Shown: positions 11,314-22,525 of the stretch, one piece after another
Position numbering within the stretch: position 1 is the first letter of the stretch
How the letters are laid out: the number at the start of each line of letters is the position of its first letter
Assembly (NCBI GenBank): GCA_902728285.1
Contig: CACVBU010001138.1
Span: 558,001 to 622,000, forward strand
Length of the DNA stretch: 64,000 nucleotides
Source: Clytia hemisphaerica
Taxonomy: Eukaryota; Cnidaria; Hydrozoa; Leptothecata; Clytiidae
Reading direction: 5' to 3'
Notes under the pieces: generated by a model
The model's database searches: none
Told to the model about the DNA's origin: nothing
What the model saw: only the letters and a program-made list of their open reading frames with translations
Made by a program: the position numbers and the translations under genes

Positions 11314-14300
11314 CTAATCTAGAGAAATAATGCGAAGTACCTCCAAATAAGCGTAGAAAAACTCACCTGCGCAATTCTGGAAAACATTAGGTGCATATTT
11401 TAGAATGTCAACATGTACAAAAATGATATAGACAGGAATACCAAGCAATATAACTCCCAACGCGATGGTGCAGCCGATCCATTCACCGAGAAAAGGAAAG
11501 ACGATCAAGAAGACGGATACTGCAACCATAATCACTGGAATCGGTAGAAAGACCTGAAAATGAGAAAAAGAATACATTGACAAACATTTAGATTCTGAGA
11601 TTTATTTTAGATACCTAGTTTAATTTATTTTACTAGAGTGATACCATAATATGGTAGCACAGTAATCTGTCAATCCAGAAAAATCTGATTAACCGAGAAG
11701 CAAACCATTTGTCAGGTGAGCTTGAAGAGATGAGAGATATTAAACTTTTAAAGTAAGTTTAAATCTGAGTGTGTAACTACTATACAATAGATAACCCAGA
11801 ATCGTGAAAGATAAGAGCAATTTCTTTACGTCCTTCCTAAAACATGGTGGTCATAAGAATTGTTACAATACTCGAATGTTTGGATATTTCAATGCCGCGA
11901 GAATCGTTTGTTATTTGATTTAGCTGAAGCTGATGGATTCACTCTTTGAAACTGTAAGAAAGCTACCCGAGCACATGTTTCATTGTCTCTTTTCCTTATT
12001 TCTTTCAACGTTTGAAAATTCAACTTACCTTATACGGTCGGATCATTGTTTTCCTTGAGAAACGTAAATACAGAAGAACGACAAAACAAGCTCCATAGAA
12101 AAGCCATGATGCAAAACTGAACAAGCCAACCAACGTTTCGAATTGACTGGTGTTTGGAATCAACATAATGATTGAAATAACAGCCTGAAAGAAAATAAAG
12201 AAGATTGAAATTCATTTATTGTACAGCCCAAGTGGTAATTTTTTCCACAGTTGGGAATCAAAGTCAATTTTTCCAATGAGGCTGAAATTGTAGGATATCT
12301 TTCCCACAAGGGACGAGATTTTAGCCAAACTTTCCAGTGAGATGAGGTCCCATTGGGTCTGTGACTCAGGGGTTTCAATAGGGATGGCAGGCTTTACATA
12401 TGGTGTGCAAAAGTTCATATGATGGGATCAGAGCTTCCATCAGCAATTATACAAAACAATTAAGACTTACGGTGAAAATAAGAGATGGTATCGGTGTTCT
12501 TCTTTTCATCTGCACCATTGATAAAACTTTTGGTAAATGACCTTCCCTCGCTGCTGCATACACCAGTCTAAAAAAAAAGAAATAAGTAAACAGGTTGTAA
12601 AGGTGTTTTTGAACAGTTTTGAGTGTCTGTGTCCAACAAATGCAACGCAAGTTTATGGTTTATATAGCTTTTTCTCGATACGCCAAAGGAGGTAGTTTTC
12701 AGTAAACAAGGAGAATCAATTTTTAGAATATATGTTTAGAATTTTAGCCATAGGTTCATTCACTCGATGTTGTAATGTACATGTATCACAACGGAGACAT
12801 AAATAACCGTACCTTCCGCTACTAAACGCGAGACCATTAACAGCTCCAAAACATGACAAACCAACTAAAATGGGTATAATGACACTGGCTTTACCAAGAT
12901 ACGCGTTTGCTACATCCTGAAACCGCAAGGAATATATATTCATCTCCACACAACGAAAGTCGTTTCAAGTTAGGGACCTGCGAATGACCTGCAGCAATAT
13001 TATTGATTTAATACTGAAGTCAATCTGGCCTACCCCGTCCATATTGGACATGTTTGAAATTGAGGTAGGGGGTAAAGTACGATTAACATTAAGGTATGGT
13101 AGTGATATTAACATTGATAAAGCGGTGAAAAAACATTGAAAAAGGGGTGAAAAAACATTGAAAAAGGGGTGAAAAAACATTGAAAAAGGGGTGAAAAAAC
13201 ATTGAAAAAGGGGTGAAAAAACATTGAAAAAGGGATGAAAAACATTGAAAAAGGGGTGTAACAATCCATTGAGACAGTGGTATGACAAGACAATGTATGT
13301 TGAGACAGGGGAGTGACAATAATATTGAAACAGGGGTATGGCAATATATTTAGACAGAGGTGTAATAATACATTGAGACAGGGGTGTGATGATACATTGA
13401 GACAGTGGTATGACAATGTATGTTGAGACAGGACTGTGATAAGGTATTGAGAAAGAAATACATTAAGACAAGGATGTGACAATACAATTGAGATAGAGCT
13501 GTAATAATATATTGAGACAGGGATGTAATAATACATTGAGGTGTGGCATACTTACCAAAGCTACAGTGGAGGATTTGGCAATTTGATCACCACCAAGCAC
13601 CAAAATATAAGAAACATTACACAGAAGATAACAGATGATCACTATGGACATCGAAATGATCAACGTTCTTGGCATGTCTCTAAAATGTGAAAAGCAAGGT
13701 CCATTTGGCAAATAAATCGGATATATTGAGCCAATGTCAATATTCTAAGCATCAGCAGTTTTTTCGATTCTTCGATAGTATCTAAAGTATCATCAGACTA
13801 GTGAGTAAATACTGACTATTTTTTAACTGGTTAGGTACTCTCCAGTCTTTCCTAAATATCTAAACCAAAATTTAAAGTTACAAGTAAGATCTTCACCTGG
13901 AAGGGTTGTGCATTTCTTCAGTTACGAAATTTAACGTATTCCTAGAATAATGATAAAACAATTACTAGTTAACAAGGTGCTTATCGACCGCCCTGAAGGC
14001 GGTCCCACCAATTTTGTATACGGTGAAAAGTCTCATTTTCTCGAAATCAGAAAAATTGCCAATTGTCGCATATGAGTGCAATACTGAGGAGATATTAACA
14101 ATTTCGATTACCTCCGTAATATATTAACCGCGTGACCAAATTTAATAAAACGCGGGAAAGAACTTTTGCAAGTCACTCAATAGTTTTAAACGTGTAATAC
14201 TCTCGGGTATCTAATTACTTTTGATTGAAAACAATTTACCTTTCGGTAATTAGTTATTATAAAGTAAACAAAGGATGGCGAAAAATATGAGCATATTATA

Positions 14301-17300
14301 TTTTCTTATAAGCATCTAATTTATAAGAATAAAATCAAAAACTCTTGATTAAAGGCAATTTACCTTTCGGTAATTAGTTCTTACAATGTAAACAAAGGAT
14401 GGCGAAAAATATGAGCATATTTATTTTTCTTATAAGCATCTAATTTATAGGAATCAAATCAATAACTCTTGATTGAAACAGATTACCTTTCGGTATTTAG
14501 TTCTTACAAAGTAAACAAAGGATGGCAAAAAATATGAGCATATTTATTTTTCTTATAAGCATCTAATTTATAAGAATCAAATCAAAAACTCTTGATTAAA
14601 GGCAATTTACCTTTCGGTAATTAGTTCTTTCAAAGTAAACAAAGGATGGTGAAAAATATGAGCATATTTATTTTTCTTATAAGCATCTACTTTATAAGAA
14701 TCAAATCAAAAACTCTTGATTGAAGTCGGATTACCTTTCGGTAATTAGTTCTTACAAAGTAAACAAAGAATGGCGAAAAATATGACCATATTTATTTTTC
14801 TTATAAGCATCTACTTTATAAGAATCAAATCAATAACTCTTGATTGAAGGCAATTTGCCTTTCGGTAATTAGTTCTTACAAAGTAAACAAAGGATGGCGA
14901 AAAATATGAGCATATTTATTTTTTTTATAAGCATCTAATCTATAGGAATCAAATTAATAACTCTTGATTGAAGGCAGATTACCTTTCGGTATTTAATTCT
15001 TACAAAGTAAACAAAGGATGGCAAAAAAGATTAGCATATTTATTTTTCTCATAAGCAATTAATTTATAAGAACCTAATCTATACTCTTGATTGAGGCAAT
15101 TCCTTTTGGTAATTAGTTCTTACAAGGTAAACAAAGGATGGCGAAAAAGATGAGCATATTTATTTTTCTTATAAGCATCTACTTTATAAGAATCAAATCA
15201 ATAACTCTTGATTGAAGTCAGATTACCTTTCGGTAATTAGTTCTTACAAGGGGTTTTAAAATTAGGCGATGGCAGTTAGTGTACTATTCAATATTAGCAA
15301 ATAAAACATATTACATTGGGCTTATTTTTATTAAAATCTCGCCAACTCGCCTTTCTAATAATCTGGAGGAAGCTATTCTAATAAAAAAGTGTTGCCGAAC
15401 TATTGAGTAATTAATTGACTTCTTAAGTTAACAAAATGTGAGATTCTTCCGGTTTGATCAATTGGTATTTTAAGCAACTTTACTTAGTTTGCAAATTTTT
15501 AATCTCAAAAATCAAAAAGACAGGTGGAAAGATAATTATAAAAATCAAAATGAGTTTAATCAAATTTTCAGGGCGGTCGCACCAGTGGGTGAAATGACTT
15601 TTCACCCACTGTACTAGTCATAATGAGATTCTGTATCGAATAAAAAGAAAGGTCTTTTATAAAGGAACTGGATTAAGAGCAGGAAAACTAACTAGCATCA
15701 TCATTAGAATTGAAAACGTCCCCAGAATTATCGAAATCAATTTTTGAACAAGATAAAAAAAGATAAAGTGGGCGGAATATGACCCACGCTTAAAATTCTT
15801 GAACTATGTAAAGCAACAGAAAAGCATAAGAAAGAACTAGGACTGTAGGAGGAGTAGAAATTCGACGTACCACCCATCGTACGCCCACAATCCTGAATAA
15901 AATCCTTTACTGATGGTGAAAACATTCTTTTCCGATCCTTCGAATGGTTTTTCGAAATTCTTGAAATTCCCTTTCCCGATCTCGATGAAGCCGATAACTA
16001 TGATGATTGCGACACCAACAAGTTTGGCAGCTGTGAAGACATTCTGCATGATGACGGCCCATCGCACACTGATGCAATTCACCACTGTTATGATCACTGT
16101 AAAAGAAATTGAAAAGGATTTAAATTTGTCGTCCAGACCCACGAAGGGTGACCGGACGTTTCCCCAACGGACTTTTCCCCGACGGACGACCCATGAAGTC
16201 GTTTTTTACGTTAAAAACTATTATGAATATCCCTAGCTAATCTACTGGTGAGATGTTTTTCTCTAGTCAGTGGCGTATGTTTAGTGGCGTATGGTTAGGG
16301 CATTTTTCTGGTGGGTATCCACAGTGTAGTCTTCAAAATTATTATTTGTATGTTAGAATTTTGATACACAATCTCAAATAGCATTGAGTTTCAGAGGAAT
16401 AGAGACTTTCAGACCCATTCATAACTCTATTTATAGACATAATTGGATAAAAAAAATTAGTATTTCAAAGTTCCCCCTAGATTGACCTTATTAAAACAAG
16501 GAAAAGTCTTAATTAAGACATTCAAATTATTTCAATCCGATTCTCAACAAGAAGAAGATTGTGCTTTCTCAATGTTTCATAAAACTTCAACAAACATCTA
16601 TTCTTCTAGAACAGTGGGATTGGGATTCTCAAGATAAGGAAAGGCAACCCCCTGCTATTCTTTTTTTTGAATAAGACTCTTTCCTCTGCTGAGAAGAAAA
16701 AATTTTTCTATTAAGGAAATGAAATCTGTTTTTCACTTTAAAGTCCATGCTGTAGATTCCTCCCTGACTCCTTATATGCTTCTCGGGCCCTAAGATTTTG
16801 CTTTGCTCGCTCCTGTATCATTGTTCATCGTTCTGTATTAGTGAAATGATTCAAAAGTTATTTGACTTACACTCAAAATGTTTTTATCGACACTTTTAGC
16901 CTCTAAATCCGGCACTGCTTGGAAGAGACTCAACTCTTGTTACACCTTTTTTTAAACTCAACCACATCTCATGAAATGATATTTTTGTTTTAAAGACTTC
17001 CTTACCGCATTGTGGTGGCCAAGTTTTTCTTTCAAAATGTTATAACAAGATTTGAATGTTTGATACCTTTTAACGTTTAGTTCAAACGCCACGCCTCCCT
17101 TTTTAGAGAATCTCTATGTTAAAGATGGCCAGATAACATTCTGATGACGTGATCAGAATACTGGTAAATCCAAAATTTTATGTGTGTCCCACATAAACTA
17201 TCAGATATCAAGCGATCCTTTGCCTCCGTTCCTCAGTTTATTTTCTTTAAATCAAAAAAAATTATGTGTGATCCAAACTTTCAAATAATGCTAAAGATCA

Positions 17301-18233
17301 AGTTTGAGCCTTTTTCTCGTTACTTAATTTGTTTTCTTTGAAAGGTCAACAGTCTATTCTTGCAATCTCTACTTCGAATTTCACTTCGAATTCCTCTGAT
17401 TCTAATTTTCTATCAAACTCGAACCCAGCCCTTTAGTTCACTTCTTTCATTATTCTGATAGCGCCAACGATAATATCACATCCATCAGAAAAATTTTAAA
17501 GACGTTCAAGTCAACCTCGTACCCCAGAAACACTTGCACTACTTTTTTATTTTACTGTCAGACCTGAGCCATGCCAGAGTCATAAAAGATCAAACAAAAG
17601 GGAATGGGTTCGAGTTTGGGTGAAAGTAGCGTTGGGTACGAAATTGATTTTCTATTACCAGTAAAAGACCATTGAACCAAAGGATTTTCAATACTCACCA
17701 ATACAGATGAAAGCGGTTGTCTTGATGACCCAAATGGGTACCACTCCATCGTCATAGAAAGGCTTTGAAACATACTCAGCAAAAATTGTCGCAATAATTG
17801 CCACCGCAGACGGTCGAATAATCAAGGTAGCAGTCCAAGAATATAAGAAAGCTAAAATTCGTCCCAAAATGCTCTGTTTGAAAGCATCATATAGGTACGA
17901 ATATTCAGCACCTGAAAGTGGGATCTCGGTCCCAAGTTCCACGTAACACAAGGCACCAAACAGAGCAATAAGACCACAAAGTAACCAGACACAAAGTGAT
18001 AATCCAACAGAACCAGTCTCCAAGAGAACATTCTTTGGTGATAAGAAGATACCACTGCCGATGATGGAACCAACAACAAGCCCTATCCCTCCAATCATAG
18101 AAACAGTCTTCTCTAATTGTGGTTTAATGACTTTGACTGTTCCATTCTCCATCAGCTCATCATCTAAGTTCACATCTTTAAAATCAACTTCTGAAGTCTT
18201 TTTTTCTAACATTTCCATTGAATCAGATACCAT
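11314..18233 (-). CDS. SLC7 (LAT-type) amino acid transporter
   Basis: Eight exons in transcript order: 18233-17699 (ATG at 18233), 16096-15871, 13941-13897, 13679-13556, 12916-12813, 12567-12471, 12184-12029 and 11553-11314. Phases fit throughout and give 508 residues with twelve predicted membrane segments, the usual size of glycoprotein-associated light chains. Visible signatures are GSIIGSGIF in TM1, [19 protein letters not shown] in TM2-3, [12 protein letters not shown] in a 45-bp exon after TM6, and [13 protein letters not shown]. It should exchange neutral or cationic amino acids at a membrane. The cysteine that bonds the SLC3 heavy chain is absent: the loop reads PFYDDGVVP where family members have a Cys after PFYVG. 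The last exon is open to a stop at 11314-11316. A good GTGAGT donor at 11366 means a further small exon cannot be excluded. Introns carry a minisatellite and a Helitron. A possible alternative first exon is at 22526-23357. Confidence 0.92.
13100..13545. repeat. 22-bp minisatellite grading into a degenerate array
   Basis: From about 13110 to 13270 the unit AACATTGAAAAAGGGGTGAA repeats every 22 bp almost perfectly. From 13270 to 13545 it drifts to CATTGAGACAGGGGTGTGA-like units of 22-28 bp. The array fills most of the intron between the exons at 13556-13679 and 12813-12916 of the transporter gene. Long open frames here are repeat artefacts. Confidence 0.9.
13984..15617 (+). mobile_element. Non-autonomous Helitron with internal satellite
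   Basis: The element begins TC (after an A) with TCGACCGCCC. It ends with a perfect 12-bp stem hairpin, CAGTGGGTGAAA 15583-15594 and TTTCACCCACTG 15600-15611 with a 5-nt loop, followed two bases later by CTAG (15614-15617) and a host T. This is the textbook Helitron layout: A|TC...hairpin-CTRR|T with no target duplication. The motif GGCGGTC-x-CACCA occurs near both ends. No Rep/helicase coding is present. It occupies the intron between transporter exons 15871-16096 and 13897-13941. Confidence 0.82.
14215..15255. repeat. Satellite array inside the Helitron, ~122-bp unit, about nine copies
   Basis: The same unit as at 4220-5345: ACCTTTCGGTAATTAGTTCT, CAAAGTAAACAAAGGATGG, GAGCATATTTATTTTTCTTA, and TAAGCATCTACTTTATAAG. 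Within this array the units share private differences (GATTGAAGGCAATTTACC instead of GATAGACGGTGATATACC), so each array has homogenised on its own. Confidence 0.9.
15618..15870. other. Intron remainder between Helitron and transporter exon 2
   Basis: Plain AT-rich intron. Nothing else seen. A frame on the minus strand overlapping the exon at 15871 is its read-through. Confidence 0.5.
16097..17698. other. First intron of the transporter gene (short form)
   Basis: 1.6 kb of AT-rich DNA with acceptor AG at 16097-16098 and donor GTGAGT at 17698-17693 (read on the minus strand). No extra exon or element with clear ends was seen. Confidence 0.55.
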
Positions 18234-19159
18234 TTTGATTCCGAAAATATTCTCAGAGAATGGATCAGCATGGATTTGACAGTTTATTTGTTTGTTAAAT
18301 CCTCGAATAAGGGAGAATTAGAGTTTCGAGCGAAACAAGATTTATGTCTCTTGTAACAAAATTGATACCCAAAGTCAAAAGATTTCAACTCTATAAATTC
18401 AAACTCTTTTGGTAGACAATCAATCAAAACAAACCAACTTAAGAAATCTTTCTCAGTCTCTTGTCCTTGATTGTATTTTATTTTCAGAATACAATTTCCC
18501 TCCTCTATATTCCCCCAAAATTTCTTGTTTAATGTAATGTTTATCTTGGTGTAAAATGAAGGTTACTTAGCTCCTACCTTTCTCCCTCAATAGTAAAATA
18601 AAATATTTATGAACTTTAAAACAATTACATGTTACTCTACTATAATATCGTTGGGTGAAAATATATTTTCCCTATTCATAACGTAAAATATCTTATCCCA
18701 CAAAATTTCATTCATTAAAGATGTTTTTTGTTCCCTTTGTTCCCCTTCCCTTTATTATATTTTTGATTTTAATGTTCTTATTCTCACAGACTTATATCAG
18801 CTGCTGACTTACTACCTATATTGATCTGATTGGATGATTTGAGCCCTACGTCATTTTCATCTAATTTTTCGAACTACAGAGATTTATCGTGTATTTGATT
18901 TCAAACGACAGAAAAGAGGAAAATGCTGATGAAATATTTTCCTCGAGTTACGCACTAAAAAAACTTAAACATGTCTCCGAATGTCTCATAATATAAAACT
19001 CGTCTTCTCTCTTTGAGCTTTTTTCGATAGGTTTTATTAAGGTCTACTAAACCGCGGAATTTTCCTGATGTATATGTCTAGTGAAAGAATATATAATCAA
19101 TCATCCCCTTCCCTGGACTCCTTGTTGCGGGACCCGGTGGGATCTTTTTCCACCGGATT
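18234..19159. other. Upstream flank of the transporter proximal first exon
   Basis: AT-rich and would hold the promoter of the proximal start. No convincing TATA or initiator could be picked. No coding sequence seen. Confidence 0.4.
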
Positions 19160-19428
19160 GGGCTATTCCAGAAATAGTCTGTACCCCTTATGTTGAGGAG
19201 GTGTGACGTCCAGGGTGGTCTGGAAAGTAAAAAATCCAGGGTGTTCTGGTTTTTTGAATGAAAAAATCCAGGGTGGTCAGCAAAATCGGGTTGAAAATCC
19301 AGGGTGGTCCAAAACAATTGGATGAAAAAATCCAAGGGGCTTCTTAAAAATTGGAAGAAAGTCCCGGTCACCTTTTTAAAAAAAGACCTCCTTAATATTG
19401 GGGGTATAAATTCTTTCTGGAATAGCCC
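19160..19428. mobile_element. Harbinger-like MITE, TIR GGGCTATTCCA, 3-bp TSD
   Basis: Inverted ends GGGCTATTCCAGAAA (19160-19174) and TTTCTGGAATAGCCC (19414-19428), flanked by ATT on both sides. The interior is built of ~40-bp direct repeats with the core AATCCAGGGTGGTC. The second copy is at 49364-49672, flanked by AAT. Three-base duplication and GGG-start ends suggest PIF/Harbinger. Confidence 0.7.
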
Positions 19429-20050
19429 ATTGGTTACTTGGATTCAGGTCCTGAAAGGTTTTGTTTTTAAATAAGAGTGATATTGTTTGCTTACTCATCA
19501 ATTTTAATTCACAAGCTTTTTCACATTAGATTGACATGGATGTGGAACAAGATTTATCAGAAAGAGGAAAATAAAAATATCTTTTCATACCCTATACCCT
19601 ATACCCTACAAAATTTATGGATGAGAGCGGTTTTCACGACACTATAATTATTGTCTTTGTTTTATCAAAAGATAATGAATATGTCATAAACGTCTGCGCT
19701 CCCTCATAAATTTTGTAGGGTATCTCACTACGACTATGCTTTTTGCTTATATCAGCATAATGTAACAATAGGGAGACACTGTCCCGATATGAAAGATGTG
19801 TCTGATATGAAACGGGAAAACTTATGTAAAAATAAAACCTTTAACTAGCTGGACAAATTCTTAAACATGTGTGATGGTGAGCTTTTTATCAGTTTAGAAA
19901 ACTTGTAAAGAATTCATTCAGCAACACCTCTAACCGGATAGTTGCCAAGCGAAAGAAAGAGAGTGGAACTTTATTTTATTCCAATTGATAAATAATTCCA
20001 TGACTTAACTTTAAATCTGTAAAGAAACAAAATTCAAAATCCTCAGGCTC
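19429..20050. other. Intergenic/intronic AT-rich stretch
   Basis: Holds an imperfect inverted pair around 19590-19730 (CCTACAAAATTTATGGATGA and TCATAAATTTTGTAGGG). No gene seen. Confidence 0.4.
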
Positions 20051-20290
20051 AATTTTTACATAATTTGAGCAATTTTCACTGCTTATCTCGCCTAAAATAT
20101 CTTCGAAAATAGTTTTAACTTGATCTTTGTGTAATATACTCTAGAAAATTACAATTCTGACTTGAAATTATCACATTCAGAGTGAGGGGGATACGACCAG
20201 AGTATATTACACAAAGATCAAGTTAAAACTATTTTCGAAGATATTTTAGGCGAGATAAGCAGTCAAAATTGCTCAAATTATGTAAAAATT
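20051..20290. repeat. Near-perfect palindrome, 92-bp arms
   Basis: The left arm 20051-20142 and right arm 20199-20290 are reverse complements with only about one mismatch. The loop is 56 bp. Arm markers are AATTTTTACATAATTTGAGC at the left end and GCTCAAATTATGTAAAAATT at the right end. The very low divergence of the arms implies a recent foldback/MITE insertion or gene conversion. No clear target duplication. Confidence 0.85.
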
Positions 20291-21012
20291 CAATAAAATG
20301 GGCATTTTTACGCCCTGAAGCGTCAAAAATGAAACTAAATACAGTTGACAAGAAATTTTTCTGGTGTATCGCATCAAATTTTATCATAACACAAAGTTTG
20401 TGCCTCGTTAAAAGTTGTTTTGGTAGGTCCCAGTCTTATAAAGTGTCAAAATTCAGTGAAAATACCCAAAATTTCCCTATTTTGCCCCAGGTAAACCCCC
20501 AAAAATAATTTTTCAGAAAAGTCTTTTGCCAATAATGATCACCATGTATCTCGTTGAAACTTTTGGCAAAGTTTCAAAGCAATTGGTCAATTTATTCATG
20601 AGATATAGCAAATTAAATCATACATGGAAGGATATTTTCCTTAGCAAATCCTTACAAAGGGTAAAAAGTACCCCCTAAACTCGGTCCCAATATGAAAAAT
20701 TGACCAGGAGTTAGCTTTGGGGACCGACCATTCTTAAACTAGGATAGTTGAGGATTCCAAAAATGTGTAGTTTATCCTGTAGAAACTTGGGTTAAGCAAA
20801 ATGCCATTTTTCAGGTTTGGCTCCCGGACTATTCCTAGATAAGCCAATCTATCCTATCGTTTACACAAGGACTTTAAAAGGACATAGTTTAGAAGGTGGG
20901 ATAAATTTGAGAGAAAAGGTTAGCCCGGGACGGGGTGTTTACATTTTGTTCCAAACTCTACCACCGCTATTTTTTCGTTAAGCCACGTTAAGCCACGCAA
21001 ATATATTTTCCC

Positions 21013-21346
21013 GCAAGCATGGTTGAAATATAATGAGAATTTTGGTTATTTCAACGTTTTTCAAGATTTAAAGTTCCGGCGAGAAAGTCGATTTTGGGCT
21101 GTCTCTTTAATTTAATCGAATATTTCAATTTGGCAAACTTCCAGGCTATAGCCTGAGCCTTATTGGACTATTTTTGAACTTTTGGATCCTCAGATCCTAA
21201 GGTCGTAAGTATTAAGTCTAATGTTAAAACCCAGGGTTAAAACTCTACCCTTCCAACCTACTTTATAGCATTTACAAATCGATAGTGGTTTTAAAACTTC
21301 CCAGTGGATTTCCATTTTTTTTTCTCAAATATTATGGCCTTGACTG
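21013..21346. mobile_element. Second copy of the 5348-5666 element family
   Basis: Same orientation as the copy at 5348: GATTTTGGGCTGTCTCTTTA, AATATTTCAATTTGGCA, GAACTTTTGGATCCT and AAAACTCTACCCTTC all match. The ends are more decayed (GCATGGTTGAAATA at the left, ATTATGGCCTTGACTG at the right), so it is the older copy. Confidence 0.6.
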
Positions 21347-21407
21347 CGCATTTACTACCCCTCTATCTGATAGCACGTGTACTTATTTTCCATCCAAACG
21401 TGTGACC

Positions 21408-21706
21408 TCCTGGGGGGGTACTACCCTTGTCGACCGACAGGGGTGCTCCGCTGAGGTTCGAAAAATGAACCCTACGTGGAACTCTAAATTTGCGAAAAAA
21501 GCTACCCTGAATGGGACTGAAATTCCAAAATCTTCTCAAATTTTCTACTTTTTTCCCAAATTTTCCAAAAATGGACACCCTACGTGGGACTGATTTTTCT
21601 ATTTTAGTGTTTTTGCGACCCTACCTGGGACTCGTGGAGGATAAAAAAGGTACCCTAACCAGCGGAGCATCCCTGTAACCCATCTTGCCTTAGACCCCCC
21701 CCCCCG
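21408..21706. mobile_element. hAT-like MITE with exact 8-bp TSD GTGTGACC
   Basis: GTGTGACC is duplicated at 21400-21407 and 21707-21714. Just inside a G run (left) and C run (right), the inverted repeats ACAGGGGTGCTCCGCTG and CAGCGGAGCATCCCTGT are clear. The interior has four or five direct repeats with cores such as CCCTACGTGGGACTG. A decayed copy in the opposite orientation is at 25440-25700. Confidence 0.8.
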
Positions 21707-21918
21707 GTGTGACCTGCGTGGTTTTCACATAAACGCTGGATTGAAAATAAAATCTATCACCAGGTTTCGAAAAACTTTCCACGTGAAAAAGGTATTCAAT
21801 AGATCTTAAGGCTTCACTTCTTCTCACTCAAGAAAGTTCGTCTCTAGCCTTCGGTGTCATAGTTCCCATAGGAATCGTTCAAAGCAAGGACAAATCAGAT
21901 TCATTCAGATGTAAGTAC

Positions 21919-22168
21919 AGGGTGTCCCTAATTAAAGTATCGAGTTTGAACATGCGATTGAGTAGAAAAGTTTGTGTGTGTTATAGCTAAAATATAAGAA
22001 CGTTCTCCATCGCACAGGCTTATTACAAAAGGTAGTTACAACGTATAAATTAATCGTAATGACAAAGAAAAAAGAGGGAGAGCTTAAAATACAATTTTGT
22101 GAACACGCACATAAAACTTTCGACTCAATCGCATGTTCAAACTCGATACTTTAATTAGGGACACCCTG
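21919..22168. mobile_element. Mariner-type MITE
   Basis: Long inverted ends start CAGGGTGTCCCTAATTAAAG (21919) and mirror at 22149-22168, both flanked by TA (21917-21918, 22169-22170). The arms stay complementary for about 50 bp (TCGAGTTTGAACATGCGATT). TA duplication with CAGGGTGTCC termini is typical of Tc1/mariner. No transposase. Confidence 0.85.
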
Positions 22169-22525
22169 TATAAGTACCATAAGTGCTCTAGAAAAGTTGA
22201 GATGCCTTGGAGTTTTTACAAGATACTTCACTAATTGGTCATTTAAAGTGATAGAGATGACGCGTTCTTTAGAAAAAGTTATGAGATTCTTTTATTACAC
22301 TTTAACGACCAACCAAATCAAATAAGAGCTTGTAAAAACTCCAGCTTGTCCCGAAAAGTTGGGCTCAACTGAGCTCATGTACCAAAATTGCATCAGATTA
22401 TGAAAGAAAGTGCTAGTTTTAAATATAGATGCAAGTTTGAAAACCTTTCAGTGAAAGATCGAAACGCCTGGAAGGATAAATTGAAGGACTCATTAAGACG
22501 TAGGTTAAATATTACAAACTCTTAC

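Noticed and set aside
13108..13536. 142-residue Phe/Ser/Leu-rich frame (minus)
   Set aside because: It is a translation of the 22-bp minisatellite; no stop arises because of the repeat, not because of coding selection.
21363..21593. Overlapping frames on both strands
   Set aside because: They are repeat translation within the 21408-21706 MITE.
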